Assembly (NCBI RefSeq): GCF_020594515.1
Contig: NZ_JAJCTH010000003.1
Location: 62,001 to 126,000 of the forward strand
From: Rhodoferax sp. U2-2l
Lineage (GTDB): Bacteria > Pseudomonadota > Gammaproteobacteria > Burkholderiales > Burkholderiaceae_C
Direction of reading: 5' to 3'
Length of the DNA stretch: 64,000 nt
Part shown: positions 45,418 through 56,424 of the stretch, in pieces
Layout of the letters: each line of letters opens with the position of its first letter
Position numbering within the stretch: the first letter of the stretch is position 1
The notes under the pieces: generated by a model
Database searches by the model: none
What the model was told of the DNA's origin: nothing
What the model saw: only the letters and a program-made list of their open reading frames with translations
Position numbers and translations under genes: made by a program

Positions 45418-45643
45418 GTTGATGCGATGGGTGCTAAAGACGTCTGGACACACATCCGGGAGTTTTCCTGAATCCTGCTGACGGCGTCTGACCGGCATTG
45501 AACTGGCCAACTTGGATGCGGGCGTTCGTGAATGCCTGCAACCGCTGAACTGCCGCCTCACAGCGCCAGAAATCTCACCCCGCATCACCCAACCCCAACC
45601 GCCACCCTTTATGCTTCACGTTTTTCAACGTTGACACCACAGC
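45418..45643. other. Intergenic stretch, nothing recognised
   Basis: About 225 bp between the possible HD-GYP fragment and the rhodanese gene. No open frame with protein features and no clear hairpin was seen. Confidence 0.4.
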
Positions 45644-46045
45644 ATGCTTTCTCTGAAATTTTTCAAATCCTCGGTCACATTGATCGCGTTATCGCTTTCC
45701 CTGACCGCCTTCGGCAAGTCGCCCAGCGTGGACGTGGCACAGGGCGCGTCCATGCAAAGCCAAGGCGCGCTGATGATTGACGTGCGCGAACCCAGCGAAT
45801 ATGCCGCGGGTCATGCCCCGGGCACCCAGTTGATCCCGCTGGGCCAACTGGAGAGCCGCCTGCAGGAGTTGGCCGCGCACAAAGACAAACCGGTGGTGCT
45901 GATTTGCCGCAGCGGCAGCCGCTCCGGCCAGGCGCAAGAGTTGATGGCCAAAGCCGGTTTCACCCAAGCCCTCAATGTGGAAGGTGGCATGAACGCCTGG
46001 GTCAAGGCCGGGCTGCCAGTGCTCACCGGACCGGCGTCCAAATAA
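45644..46045 (+). CDS. Rhodanese-like protein, exported
   Basis: 133-aa single-domain rhodanese. An N-terminal hydrophobic signal segment (about 8-23) points to the periplasm. The domain begins MIDVREPSEYAAGHAPGTQL, and the active-site loop is Cys88 in VLICRSGSRSGQAQELM, followed by LNVEGGMNAWVKAG. It is a sulfurtransferase or sulfur carrier; the substrate is unknown. The GMC oxidoreductase gene follows after 22 nt. Confidence 0.93.
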   Translation: MLSLKFFKSSVTLIALSLSLTAFGKSPSVDVAQGASMQSQGALMIDVREPSEYAAGHAPGTQLIPLGQLESRLQELAAHKDKPVVLICRSGSRSGQAQELMAKAGFTQALNVEGGMNAWVKAGLPVLTGPASK

Positions 46046-46067
46046 AACAACGCGCCAAGGGGTGCGC

Positions 46068-47759
46068 ATGCCCACAGACTTTGACTTCATCATCGTCGGC
46101 GCTGGCACGGCGGGCTGCCTGCTGGCCAACCGCCTGAGCGCCGATCCGTCCAAACGCGTGCTGCTGATTGAAGCCGGTCGCCGCGACGACTACCACTGGA
46201 TCCACATCCCGGTGGGTTACCTGTATTGCATCGGTAATCCCCGCACCGACTGGTTGTACAAGACCGAACCCGATGCCGGCCTGAACGGCCGCACCCTGCG
46301 TTACCCACGCGGCAAAACGCTGGGTGGCTGCAGCAGCATCAACGGCATGATCTACATGCGCGGCCAGGCGCGTGACTATGAGACCTGGGCGCAGCTGACC
46401 GGTGACGATGCCTGGTCGTGGGAAAACTGTCTGGCCGATTTCAAACAGCACGAAAACCATTACAAGTTGGACGGCAGCTCACAAAGCGCTCCCACACCCC
46501 ACAAGCTGGCCGACCTGGCACGTTTTCACGGCAGCGGCGGTGAATGGCGGGTGGAAAAACAGCGTCTGCGCTGGGACATTCTGGACGCCTTTGCGCAAGC
46601 CGCGCAGCAGGCCGGCATTCCCGCCACCGATGACTTCAACCGGGGCGACAACGAAGGTGTCGGTTACTTTGAGGTGAACCAGAAGAATGGCTGGCGTTGG
46701 AACACGGCCAAGGCTTTTTTGCGCCCGGTGTGTGTCACCCGGCCCAACTTCACGCTGTGGACGCAGGCGCAGGTGGCGCGGCTGGTGATCGAGACATTGG
46801 CCGATGGCTGCTTGCGCTGCAGCGGGGTCGAGGTGGTCAAAGATGGCCAAAAGGTCTGCGCGCATGCCGCTGGCGAAGTGATTCTGAGCGCGGGCAGCAT
46901 CGGCTCGCCACAGATTTTGCAGCTCTCGGGCATCGGCCCCGGCGCGCTGCTGCAAAAACATGGCATCGCCGTGCAACATGACGCCCCCGGTGTGGGCGCC
47001 AACCTGCAAGACCACCTGCAGATCCGCACCGTGTTCAAGGTGCAAGGCGTCAAGACGCTCAACACGCAGGCCAGTTCGCTGTGGGGCAAGACGCGGATCG
47101 GGCTGGAATACGCGCTCAAACGCAGCGGCCCGATGAGCATGGCGCCCAGCCAGTTGGGCGCTTTCACCCGCAGTGACCCGGCCCAGCCGTACCCCAACAT
47201 TGAATACCACGTGCAGCCGCTGAGCCTGGACGCGTTTGGCGAACCGCTGCACCGCTTTGCCGCGTTCACCGCCAGCGTTTGCAACCTCAACCCCACCAGC
47301 CGCGGCAGCGTGTTGATCACCTCACCCGATTTCACCCAAGCCCCGGCGATTGCGCCCAATTACCTCAGCACACCGGAAGACCGCCAGGTGGCGGCCGATT
47401 CGCTGCGCCTGACCCGCACCATCGTCAGCCAGCCCGCGCTGGCCCCATACCACCCGCAAGAGTTCAAACCCGGCGTGCAATACCAGAGTGACGATGAACT
47501 GGCCAAGCTGGCCGGTGACATTGCCACCACCATCTTCCACCCGGTTGGCACCACCCGAATGGGCCGTGATGGCGACCCGTTGGCGGTGCTGGATGCGCGC
47601 CTGCGCGTGCGCGGCCCGGGCGGGCGCATCGCGGGCTTGCGTGTGGTGGACGCCGGTGCCATGCCGCGCATCACCAGCGGCAACACCAATTCACCCACGC
47701 TGATGCTGGCTGAAAAAGCCGCGCGCTGGATCTTGGCTGACGCCAGCGCAGCCGCGTGA
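46068..47759 (+). CDS. GMC-family FAD oxidoreductase (choline/alcohol dehydrogenase type)
   Basis: 563-aa flavoprotein of the glucose-methanol-choline family. The FAD motif is FIIVGAGTAGCLLANRLSAD with a terminal VLLIEAG; GMC signature 1 is GKTLGGCSSINGMIYMRG and signature 2 is GSIGSPQILQLSGIG. The active-site His/Asn lie in FHPVGTTRMG and SGNTNSPTLM. Substrates of such proteins include choline, long-chain or aromatic alcohols; none can be named here. ATG 46068 follows AAGGGG by 5 nt; a GTG 6 nt earlier is the alternative. Confidence 0.93.
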   Translation: MPTDFDFIIVGAGTAGCLLANRLSADPSKRVLLIEAGRRDDYHWIHIPVGYLYCIGNPRTDWLYKTEPDAGLNGRTLRYPRGKTLGGCSSINGMIYMRGQARDYETWAQLTGDDAWSWENCLADFKQHENHYKLDGSSQSAPTPHKLADLARFHGSGGEWRVEKQRLRWDILDAFAQAAQQAGIPATDDFNRGDNEGVGYFEVNQKNGWRWNTAKAFLRPVCVTRPNFTLWTQAQVARLVIETLADGCLRCSGVEVVKDGQKVCAHAAGEVILSAGSIGSPQILQLSGIGPGALLQKHGIAVQHDAPGVGANLQDHLQIRTVFKVQGVKTLNTQASSLWGKTRIGLEYALKRSGPMSMAPSQLGAFTRSDPAQPYPNIEYHVQPLSLDAFGEPLHRFAAFTASVCNLNPTSRGSVLITSPDFTQAPAIAPNYLSTPEDRQVAADSLRLTRTIVSQPALAPYHPQEFKPGVQYQSDDELAKLAGDIATTIFHPVGTTRMGRDGDPLAVLDARLRVRGPGGRIAGLRVVDAGAMPRITSGNTNSPTLMLAEKAARWILADASAAA

Positions 47760-47930
47760 CCGGGCTATGACAGGCGCCGACCGCCAAGGGTAAACACGAC
47801 AAGGGTATGTCCTGATGGCTCCGCCGGGCTGCGGCACGTACAGTTGAACCCATCACCCGGGCGCTACGTCCATCCGTGGTGAAAAGGCCCCAGGAGACAA
47901 ACCCAACGTGGTCCAACATAAAAAGAGACA

Positions 47931-47957
47931 AGGCACCGGCACCCCCGGTGCCTTTTT
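47931..47957 (+). terminator. Rho-independent terminator
   Basis: A 9-bp perfect stem, AGGCACCGG and CCGGTGCCT, with a 5-nt loop followed by a T-run to 47957. It lies 171 bp after the GMC oxidoreductase stop and probably ends that transcript. Confidence 0.85.
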
Positions 47958-48056
47958 ATTTTGTGTGTCAAATGGATCGTTCGCCCCGGTTTTGAGAGGG
48001 CTGGCAGCTATCAAGTTTGAAGTTTCCGGGGCGCAGGTCAATGCGACAATGGCCGC

Positions 48057-48815
48057 ATGGATTTTGTTGTTGTCTCGCTTGCCAGCCTGTTTGCCGGCTT
48101 TGTGGATGCCATTGTGGGCGGCGGCGGGCTGATTCTGGTGCCCGCGCTGTTTGCCACGTTCCCCACCGCCCACCCGGCCACCTTGTTTGGCACCAACAAG
48201 GGTGCGTCTGTCTGGGGCACTGGTATCGCCACCTGGCAATACAGCCGGCGTGTGCAGATGCGCTGGGCCGCGCTGTGGCCCGCGGCCGTGGCGGGGCTGC
48301 TGGCCTCGTTTGCCGGTGCCTGGCTGGTGACGGTGATCTCGCCCGGCTTTTTGCGCAAGGCGCTGCCGTTTGTGTTGCTGGCGGTGCTGCTGTACACGCT
48401 GGCCAAAAAAGAGCTGGGGCGCACCCACACACCGCATTTTGAAGGCCGGCAAGAGCAGTGGCTGGCGGCGGGCATCGGCTTGCTGATCGGTTTTTATGAC
48501 GGCTTTTTTGGTCCGGGCACCGGCAGTTTTCTGGTGTTCTTGTTTGTGCGGGTGCTGGGCTACGACTTTTTGAGCGCCTCGGCCGCCGCCAAACTGGTCA
48601 ACACCGCCACCAACATCTCGGCGCTGGCGCTGTTCATCTCCAAAGGGCACATCTGGTGGCACTTTGTGCTGGTGATGGCCGTGGCCAATGTGGTGGGCAG
48701 CCTGCTGGGCACGCGCCTGGCCCTCAAACACGGCACCGGCTTTGTCCGAGGCGTGTTCATCCTGGTGGTGAGCGCGCTTATTTTGAAGACAGGTTACGAC
48801 GCTTTCATGCGCTGA
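48057..48815 (+). CDS. TSUP (TauE/SafE) family membrane permease
   Basis: 252-aa integral membrane protein with about seven or eight hydrophobic segments. The TSUP signature is the N-terminal FAGFVDAIVGGGGLILVPAL, repeated in the second half as GFYDGFFGPGTGSFLVFLFV. The family exports or imports sulfite, sulfoacetate and other sulfur or organic anions; the substrate is unknown. The rhodanese gene lies 2 kb upstream, but a functional link is only speculation. Confidence 0.93.
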   Translation: MDFVVVSLASLFAGFVDAIVGGGGLILVPALFATFPTAHPATLFGTNKGASVWGTGIATWQYSRRVQMRWAALWPAAVAGLLASFAGAWLVTVISPGFLRKALPFVLLAVLLYTLAKKELGRTHTPHFEGRQEQWLAAGIGLLIGFYDGFFGPGTGSFLVFLFVRVLGYDFLSASAAAKLVNTATNISALALFISKGHIWWHFVLVMAVANVVGSLLGTRLALKHGTGFVRGVFILVVSALILKTGYDAFMR

Positions 48816-48864
48816 ATGGCTATGATCCGGGCGTCGCGGACGCCCCCTCCCGAGAAAGATCATC

Positions 48865-49887
48865 TTGCGTTATTCCCAGTCCAAAGAACAAAGCGCGGAG
48901 CTGCTGCGTATCGTGCTGACGCATATGGGGCAGCATGATGCGGCCTTCAACCCCCTCACCTACACCGTCTGGTTTGAGTATGTTGCGGGCATGAACGCGA
49001 AGCTCAACCAGGCCCTGGACCAGTTGCTGCGCAGTCGGCCCCGGTTGACCGATGCCGATGTGCATGGCCTGTACCAAGCCCACATCGCGGAGGTGGATCC
49101 GCAGGCCATGCACCGCATTGGCAGTGAGTTGCATCAGGTCATGGCCACCCTGGCCAGCGCAGCCGACAGCACCGGCAGCAACGCTGACCAGTTTGGCGTG
49201 CAGTTGCAAAGCCTGGCTGCCGGTTTGCAGAGTCTCAATGACAAGCTGACCACCCCGATGGTGCTGCAGGCCATTGAGAGCACGGCGCGCATGCGTGATT
49301 CGGCCCAAGCGCTGGAGAGTGAGGTCAAAGGCAGCCAGTCCGAGATCCAGCGGCTGCAAAGCGAGCTCGCCCGCGTGCGCGACGAGTCGCTGATCGACAC
49401 GTTGACCCAGGTGTTCAACCGCAGGGGTTTTGATGACAAGCTGGCCCACATGCTGGTGCAGCCGCTGGCCGAGGGCTGTGCCCACGGCCTGATCATGTTC
49501 GATATCGACCACTTCAAAAAAGTCAACGACACCCATGGGCATGTCATGGGCGATCGGGTTTTGCAGGCGGTGGGTCAGGTGTTCAAGAGCTGCGTGGCGA
49601 GCGGATCAGCAACGAGTGTGGCGCGTTATGGCGGTGAAGAGTTTGCCATCCTGATGCCCGCCAGCACCCCCGACGACTGTCTCAAACAGGCCGAGCTGGT
49701 GCGACTGCGCACCCAAGCGCTGAAGATTCGCGACCGGCGGACCCAGACCGTGGTGCTGACGGTCACCCTTTCCGCCGGCCTGGCCTGGCATCAAGCAGGC
49801 GACGATGCCCGCAGCCTGACGGCGCGCGCTGACGCGGCCCTGTACCGCTCCAAACAGGAAGGCCGTAACCGGGTTACCTGCGGCTGA
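48865..49887 (+). CDS. GGDEF-domain diguanylate cyclase
   Basis: 340-aa soluble protein. The N-terminal half (about 1-170) is helical and ends in a coiled coil (ALESEVKGSQSEIQRLQSEL). The C-terminal GGDEF domain (about 172-338) has the intact active variant GGEEF in SVARYGGEEFAILMP, plus MFDIDHFKKVNDTHGH. No RxxD I-site is obvious. The start is a TTG at 48865 preceded by GAGAAAG; no upstream ATG is in frame. Its 3' end overlaps that of mrdA by 14 nt (convergent). Confidence 0.9.
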   Translation: MRYSQSKEQSAELLRIVLTHMGQHDAAFNPLTYTVWFEYVAGMNAKLNQALDQLLRSRPRLTDADVHGLYQAHIAEVDPQAMHRIGSELHQVMATLASAADSTGSNADQFGVQLQSLAAGLQSLNDKLTTPMVLQAIESTARMRDSAQALESEVKGSQSEIQRLQSELARVRDESLIDTLTQVFNRRGFDDKLAHMLVQPLAEGCAHGLIMFDIDHFKKVNDTHGHVMGDRVLQAVGQVFKSCVASGSATSVARYGGEEFAILMPASTPDDCLKQAELVRLRTQALKIRDRRTQTVVLTVTLSAGLAWHQAGDDARSLTARADAALYRSKQEGRNRVTCG

Positions 49888-51883
49888 GATCGGCAGCAGG
49901 CGCCGCTGTTGCGCTGGCTGGCACGGCAGGTGTTGCTGACGCTTCTGCCTGCAACGGCACCTCGGCTGCCAGGCGCGGTTTGCCAATCGGTGCACCCGCC
50001 TGGCCCAGTTTGACTGCCGCGATGTCTTGCTCGCTGGGGTACTGGCCCATCAGCCAGTAATCAAACGCGCGCCGGGCAATGGGCGCGGCCGAGGTCGAGC
50101 CAAACCCCGCGTTTTCCACAATCACCGCCAGCGCCATTTGGGGGTCGTCGGCCGGAGCGAAGGCAATGTAGAGCGAATGGTCACGCTTGCGTTCTTCCAT
50201 GCGGATGGCGCTGTAGCGCTCGTTCTTGCCGAGTGACACCGCCTGGGCGGTGCCGGTTTTGCCGCCACTGAGGTAGCCGGCACCGGCAAACACACGCGTG
50301 GAGGTGCCGCCCTGCGTCACGCCCACCATGGCGCGGCGAATGACCTCGACGTGCTCGGGCTTGTAGCCCAGGTTGACGGGCGGGTCGGCGTTGAGTGCGG
50401 TGATGGCGCGGGTGCGCACATCCTGCGTGGCCATCACCAGCTTGGGTTTGTGCTTGATGCCGCCGTTGGCCAAGATGGCGGTGGCCTGGGCCAGCTGCAG
50501 CATGGTGAAGCTGTTGTAACCCTGGCCGATGCCCAGCGAGATGGTTTCCCCGGCGTACCACCTTTTTTGCTCCGGGCGTTTGTAGTAATTGCGTTTCCAG
50601 GCCTGGCTGGGCAGCACCCCGCGCACTTCGCCATGGATGTCGATACCGGTGATCTGGCCAAAGCCCAGCGGCGCCATGAAGTCGTGGATGGTGTCAACGC
50701 CCATCTCGTTGGCCAGCGAGTAAAAGTAGACGTTGCTCGATTCGACAATGGCGCGGTGCATGTCCATCAGGCCGCCACGTTCGTTCTCCGGGCTGCCAAA
50801 GCGGTGGCCACCGAACATGTAGAAGCCGGGGTCGTTGATGATGGTTTGCGGCGTGCGTTTGCCAAGCGCCAACGCCGCCAGGGCCATGAACGGTTTGTAG
50901 GTGGAGCCCGCCGGGTAGGTGCCGCGCAGGGCGCGGTTGAGCAGCGGTTTGTCAATCGACTCGTTGAGCAGTTGCCAGTTTTCCTGGTCGATGCCTTCCA
51001 CGAACAGGTTGGGGTCAAAGGTGGGTTTGCTGACAAAGGCCAGCACATCGCCGGTTTTGGGGTCCAGCGCCACCAGCGCGCCGCGGCGCTCGCCGTACAG
51101 CTCTTCAATGAGTTTTTGCAGCTTGATGTCGATCGACAACTTGACGGTGTTGCCAGGGGTCGAGGGCTGGGTGGTCAGGCGTCGCGTGGCGCGCCCACCG
51201 GCCGAGGTTTCCATCGCGTCCACACCGGTGATGCCGTGCAATTGCGGCTCAAAACTCTGCTCCACGCCCAGTTTGCCGATGTAGTCGGTGCCGCGGTAGT
51301 TGGCCGGGTCTTCCGACTCTTCAATCACCTCTTTTTCAGCCGCGTTGATGCGCCCGATGTAGCCCACCACGTGGCTGGCCACCTCGCCAAACGGGTAGTT
51401 GCGAAACAGCCTGGCCTTGATGTCGACGCCGGGAAACCGGTAGCGCTGGGCGCCAAACCGGGCCACCTCGTCATCGCTCAGGCGACTGCGCAGCGGCAGG
51501 GACTCAAAGCTTTTGGCCTCCTCGCGCAGTTTTTTGAAGCGGCGGCGGTCGCGCGGTGTGATCTCAATGAGCTGGGCCAACGCGTCAATGGTCTGCTCCA
51601 GGTTGGCCACTTTGGACGGGGTGACCTCCAGCGTGTAGGCCGAATAGTTGGTCGCCAGCACGACACCGTTGCGGTCCGTGATCAGGCCGCGATTGGGCAC
51701 GATCGGCACAATCGCCGTGCGGTTGTTTTCGGCCTGCGCCATCAGGTCGTCGTGGCGGGTTACCTGCAGGTACACCAGCCGCGCCGCCACCAGGCCGAAA
51801 CACACCACCATGACGATGCTGGCCACCAGCACCCGCACCCGAAAGCGCGACAGTTCGGCCTGAACGTTACGGATCACCGTCAT
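49874..51883 (-). CDS. mrdA: Penicillin-binding protein 2 (peptidoglycan D,D-transpeptidase)
   Basis: 669-aa inner-membrane transpeptidase of the rod elongation complex. A membrane anchor covers about 18-40 (VLVASIVMVVCFGLVAARLV). The dimerisation domain follows, then the transpeptidase with SxxK in PAGSTYKPFMALA, SSN in VESSNVYFYSLA and KTG in LSGGKTGTAQAVSLG. The C-terminal 50 residues are Ala/Pro-rich. It is the last gene of mreBCD-mrdA and lies 5 bp after mreD. rodA, which usually follows mrdA, is not here. Confidence 0.97.
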   Translation of the reverse strand: MTVIRNVQAELSRFRVRVLVASIVMVVCFGLVAARLVYLQVTRHDDLMAQAENNRTAIVPIVPNRGLITDRNGVVLATNYSAYTLEVTPSKVANLEQTIDALAQLIEITPRDRRRFKKLREEAKSFESLPLRSRLSDDEVARFGAQRYRFPGVDIKARLFRNYPFGEVASHVVGYIGRINAAEKEVIEESEDPANYRGTDYIGKLGVEQSFEPQLHGITGVDAMETSAGGRATRRLTTQPSTPGNTVKLSIDIKLQKLIEELYGERRGALVALDPKTGDVLAFVSKPTFDPNLFVEGIDQENWQLLNESIDKPLLNRALRGTYPAGSTYKPFMALAALALGKRTPQTIINDPGFYMFGGHRFGSPENERGGLMDMHRAIVESSNVYFYSLANEMGVDTIHDFMAPLGFGQITGIDIHGEVRGVLPSQAWKRNYYKRPEQKRWYAGETISLGIGQGYNSFTMLQLAQATAILANGGIKHKPKLVMATQDVRTRAITALNADPPVNLGYKPEHVEVIRRAMVGVTQGGTSTRVFAGAGYLSGGKTGTAQAVSLGKNERYSAIRMEERKRDHSLYIAFAPADDPQMALAVIVENAGFGSTSAAPIARRAFDYWLMGQYPSEQDIAAVKLGQAGAPIGKPRLAAEVPLQAEASATPAVPASATAAPAADLSRR

Positions 51884-51888
51884 CGGGT

Positions 51889-52419
51889 TTACAGCGGCCG
51901 GTTATCGTCGCGGTCGGGCGCCTGACGCTGCGGCAACAGCAGCAGCACGTTCACCACCGGCCACAACAAGGCTTCCACCACCGGAGCCAAAAAGATGGAC
52001 CAGCCCGGAAACACATCCCCGCTCACCATGCGCAGCGCCAGCGTCAGCAAGTGGGCGGCGGCAAACAGCGGCAGCACCTGGGCCGCCTGGCTGGGGACTG
52101 AAAACCACAAGATCCGCCGATGGATGCCGATGGCCAGAAAACTCAGCGCGCTGTAGGCCAGCGCGTGCTGGCCCAGCAGGGCGCTGTGGTGCACATCCAT
52201 CGCCAGCCCCAGCAAAAACGCCGAACCCACACCCACGCGCAATGGCTGGTGAATGGACCAGAACACCAGCGCCACGGCCACCAGATCAGGCGCCCAGGCC
52301 GCGCGTCCCCACAGGCCCATGTTTTGCAGCATGTTCAGCGACAGGGCGGTGAGCAGGCTGCCCCAGATGAACCAGGGGTTGGCTGGCAGCAGCAACTGCT
52401 GACCACGCGGCATGATCAT
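51889..52419 (-). CDS. mreD: Rod shape-determining protein MreD
   Basis: 176-aa membrane protein of the elongasome with about five hydrophobic segments (for example WGSLLTALSLNMLQNMGLWG and APDLVAVALVFWSIHQPLRV). The GSAFLLGLAMDVHHSALLGQ segment is characteristic. The ATG at 52419 overlaps the mreC stop as ATGA, which fixes the start; another ATG lies two codons later. Confidence 0.95.
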   Translation of the reverse strand: MIMPRGQQLLLPANPWFIWGSLLTALSLNMLQNMGLWGRAAWAPDLVAVALVFWSIHQPLRVGVGSAFLLGLAMDVHHSALLGQHALAYSALSFLAIGIHRRILWFSVPSQAAQVLPLFAAAHLLTLALRMVSGDVFPGWSIFLAPVVEALLWPVVNVLLLLPQRQAPDRDDNRPL

Positions 52420-53339
52420 GGTGAGTCCCCTTTGGACTTGGCGTTGGGCCGATCGGCGGTGTCGTCCGGGCGGGCCAGGAAGGGGCCGGCCATCGGCTGC
52501 AGCACCAGCACATGCAGACCACTGGAGACGGCGGCCACCGGTTCGCATTGCACCTGCGCAAAGGCCGAGTCGGCACCGCGTTCAATCGCCTTGATGCGCG
52601 CCACCTGCAGGCCGGGCGGGTAGACACCATCCAGGCCACTGGTGGTCAGCAGGTCGCCCACTTCCACGTCGACGTTGGCGTCCAGAAAACGCAGTTCCAG
52701 CGAGCCGGCACTGGAGGCCGCATCGCCAAACGCCAGCGCCCGCAAGCCGGTGCGCACGTTCAGCACCGGAATGGCCTGGTTGCGGTCGGTGATCAGCGTC
52801 ACCTCGCTCACCAGCGGGTACACCCGGGTCACCTGCCCCAGCAAACCCAGCTCATCGAGCACGGGCGAGCCCGGCTGCACGGCGGCCAGGGCGCCTTTGT
52901 CGATGATGACTTTGCGCCGGTAAGGGTCCGCCGCGTCATACAGGATCTGGGCGGCCAGCGCGGGCGCGTTGACACGCTCGCGCAAATCCAGCAGGGCGCG
53001 CAGGCGGGTGTTTTCCTGGCTGAGTTGTTCCACCTGCTGGGCACGTTGGGATTGCAGGCCCAGCCGGTATTGGGCCGCCGCTTCATTGGCCTGCGAGGTG
53101 TTCAGCGCTTCAAAATACTGGCCGCTGTTGCGTGTCCAGATCACTGGCTGCAGCATTGACCACTGCAAGGGGTAAATCACGGTGGCAATGGCCGAGCGCA
53201 CCGGTTTGATGAGCCCGAAGCGGTTGTCTGCCACCATCAGCAGCACCGCCAGCACGCCAAAAAAAACCAGCTTGGACAGAGCGGACGGGCCCTGGCGGAA
53301 AAATGGGGGCGGTGACCTGTCCAGCGTACCCAGGGGCAT
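52416..53339 (-). CDS. mreC: Rod shape-determining protein MreC
   Basis: 307-aa bitopic scaffold of the elongasome. The N-terminal membrane segment is at about 21-42 (LSKLVFFGVLAVLLMVADNR), then a coiled coil (QRAQQVEQLSQENTRLRALL) and the periplasmic beta domains (KVIIDKGALAAVQPGSPVLD, VGDLLTTSGLDGVYPPGLQV). It follows mreB by 16 bp. Confidence 0.97.
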   Translation of the reverse strand: MPLGTLDRSPPPFFRQGPSALSKLVFFGVLAVLLMVADNRFGLIKPVRSAIATVIYPLQWSMLQPVIWTRNSGQYFEALNTSQANEAAAQYRLGLQSQRAQQVEQLSQENTRLRALLDLRERVNAPALAAQILYDAADPYRRKVIIDKGALAAVQPGSPVLDELGLLGQVTRVYPLVSEVTLITDRNQAIPVLNVRTGLRALAFGDAASSAGSLELRFLDANVDVEVGDLLTTSGLDGVYPPGLQVARIKAIERGADSAFAQVQCEPVAAVSSGLHVLVLQPMAGPFLARPDDTADRPNAKSKGDSP

Positions 53340-53355
53340 CGCTGACTCCTGGCGC

Positions 53356-54599
<1,244 letters not shown>

Positions 54600-54899
54600 A
54601 TGTCCCTGACCCTTGCTGACATCGACCGGCTGGCGCATCTGGCCCGGCTCGGTCTTCAACCCGAAGAGCGCACACGCCTGTGTTCGCAACTCAACGACTT
54701 TTTTGGCATTGTTGAAAAAATGCGCGCTGTGGACACCTCGGGCGTGGTGCCGCTGGCGCATCCGGTCGACGTGTCGGGCGACATGGCTTTGCGCCTGCGC
54801 GACGACGTGGCCAGCGAGCCCAACCAGCGCGATGCCAACCAGCAAAGTGCGCCCGCGGTCGAGTCCGGCCTGTTTCTGGTGCCCAAGGTCATTGAGTAA
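54600..54899 (+). CDS. gatC: Asp-tRNA(Asn)/Glu-tRNA(Gln) amidotransferase subunit C
   Basis: 99-aa small subunit of the GatCAB amidotransferase that makes Gln-tRNA(Gln) and/or Asn-tRNA(Asn). The family pattern is [40 protein letters not shown] and the C-terminal FLVPKVIE. The ATG at 54600 gives the standard length. gatA follows after 18 nt. Confidence 0.97.
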   Translation: MSLTLADIDRLAHLARLGLQPEERTRLCSQLNDFFGIVEKMRAVDTSGVVPLAHPVDVSGDMALRLRDDVASEPNQRDANQQSAPAVESGLFLVPKVIE

Positions 54900-54917
54900 G
54901 CCCCATCCATTTTCATC

Positions 54918-56414
54918 ATGACGCCATCTACCGAACTTCACGATCTCACCGTGGCCGAACTGGCCGCGCACCTGCGCAGTCGCCAGGTGTCGGCGGTGGA
55001 GGCCGCACAACACTTTCTGGCCCGCGCCCAGTCGCACGCCCACCTGGGCGCTTTTCTGGACACCAACCCCGAGGTCACACTGGCCCAAGCCCGCGCGGCC
55101 GACGCACGGCTGGCCGCTGGCACGGCTGGCGCCTTGGAAGGTGTGCCGCTGGCCCACAAGGATATTTTTGTCACCCGCGATTTCGCCACCACGGCGGGCT
55201 CGAAGATGCTGGACGGCTACCACTCGCCGTTTGACGCCACCGTGGTGTCGCGCCTGGGCGCCGGTGTGGCGGGCGGCGCGCCCGGTGCGGGCATGGTCAC
55301 GCTGGGCAAGCTCAACTGCGACGAATTCGCGATGGGTTCGGCCAATGAAAATTCTGCGTTTCATCCAGTGAAAAATCCATGGAACACCACCCGCACGCCG
55401 GGTGGTTCATCGGGCGGCAGCGCAGCGGCCGTGGCGGCGCGCCTGGCGCCTGCGGCGACCGGTACCGACACCGGCGGCTCCATTCGCCAGCCCGCGTCGT
55501 TTTGCGGCGTCACCGGCATCAAACCCACTTACGGTCGCGCCTCACGCTACGGCATGGTGGCGTTTGCCTCCAGCCTGGATCAGGCCGGTCCGCTGGCTCG
55601 CACCGCACAAGACTGCGCTTTGCTGCTCTCGGCCATGTGCGGGCCGGATCCAGACCGCGATGCCACCTCGCTGGACGTGCCCGCTGAGGACTTCACCCGC
55701 ACGTTGGATGCTGACATCAGCGGCCTGCGCATTGGTGTGCCCGCCGAGTTTTTTGGTGAAGGCCTGGCCCCCGATGTGCGTGCGGCGGTGGATGCCGCGC
55801 TCAAGGAATACGAAGCGCTCGGCGCACGGCTGGTGCCGATTTCGCTGCCGCGCACCGAGCTGTCGATTCCGGTCTACTACATCATTGCGCCCGCCGAGGC
55901 GTCGAGCAACCTGAGCCGTTTTGACGGGGTGAAATTTGGCCACCGCGCCAAAAACTTCAAGGACCTCAACGACATGTACGAGCAGACCCGCGCCGAAGGC
56001 TTTGGTGACGAGGTCAAACGCCGCATCATGATCGGCACCTATGTGCTGAGCCATGGTTACTACGACGCCTATTACCTGCAGGCGCAAAAAATCCGCCGCA
56101 TGATTGCCGACGACTTTCAGCAGGCATTCCAGCAATGTGACGTGATCGCCGGCCCGGTGGCACCCACCGTAGCCTGGGAATTGGGTGGCCATGGCAACGA
56201 CCCGCTGGCCGACTACTTGGCCGACATCTTCACCTTGCCCGCCTCGCTGGCAGGATTGCCCGGCATGAGCCTGCCGGTGGGTTTTGGCGCTGGCAACATG
56301 CCGGTGGGGCTGCAGCTGATCGGCAACCACTTGAGCGAGTCACGCCTGCTCAATGTGGCACACCGCTTCCAGCAGGCCACCGACTGGCATACCCGGCGCC
56401 CGCAAGGCATCTGA
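54918..56414 (+). CDS. gatA: Asp-tRNA(Asn)/Glu-tRNA(Gln) amidotransferase subunit A
   Basis: 498-aa glutaminase subunit with an amidase-signature fold. The catalytic Lys-Ser-Ser triad is in [27 protein letters not shown] and [14 protein letters not shown]. The [16 protein letters not shown] segment is also conserved. It delivers ammonia to GatB. Confidence 0.98.
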   Translation: MTPSTELHDLTVAELAAHLRSRQVSAVEAAQHFLARAQSHAHLGAFLDTNPEVTLAQARAADARLAAGTAGALEGVPLAHKDIFVTRDFATTAGSKMLDGYHSPFDATVVSRLGAGVAGGAPGAGMVTLGKLNCDEFAMGSANENSAFHPVKNPWNTTRTPGGSSGGSAAAVAARLAPAATGTDTGGSIRQPASFCGVTGIKPTYGRASRYGMVAFASSLDQAGPLARTAQDCALLLSAMCGPDPDRDATSLDVPAEDFTRTLDADISGLRIGVPAEFFGEGLAPDVRAAVDAALKEYEALGARLVPISLPRTELSIPVYYIIAPAEASSNLSRFDGVKFGHRAKNFKDLNDMYEQTRAEGFGDEVKRRIMIGTYVLSHGYYDAYYLQAQKIRRMIADDFQQAFQQCDVIAGPVAPTVAWELGGHGNDPLADYLADIFTLPASLAGLPGMSLPVGFGAGNMPVGLQLIGNHLSESRLLNVAHRFQQATDWHTRRPQGI

Positions 56415-56424
56415 GAAAAACACC

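Noticed and set aside
47908-48132. Plus-strand frame starting GTG after AGGAGACAA and running through the terminator
   Set aside because: Its coding sequence would be the terminator hairpin and part of the TSUP gene in another frame; the ribosome-site match is probably a coincidence or the scar of a lost gene.
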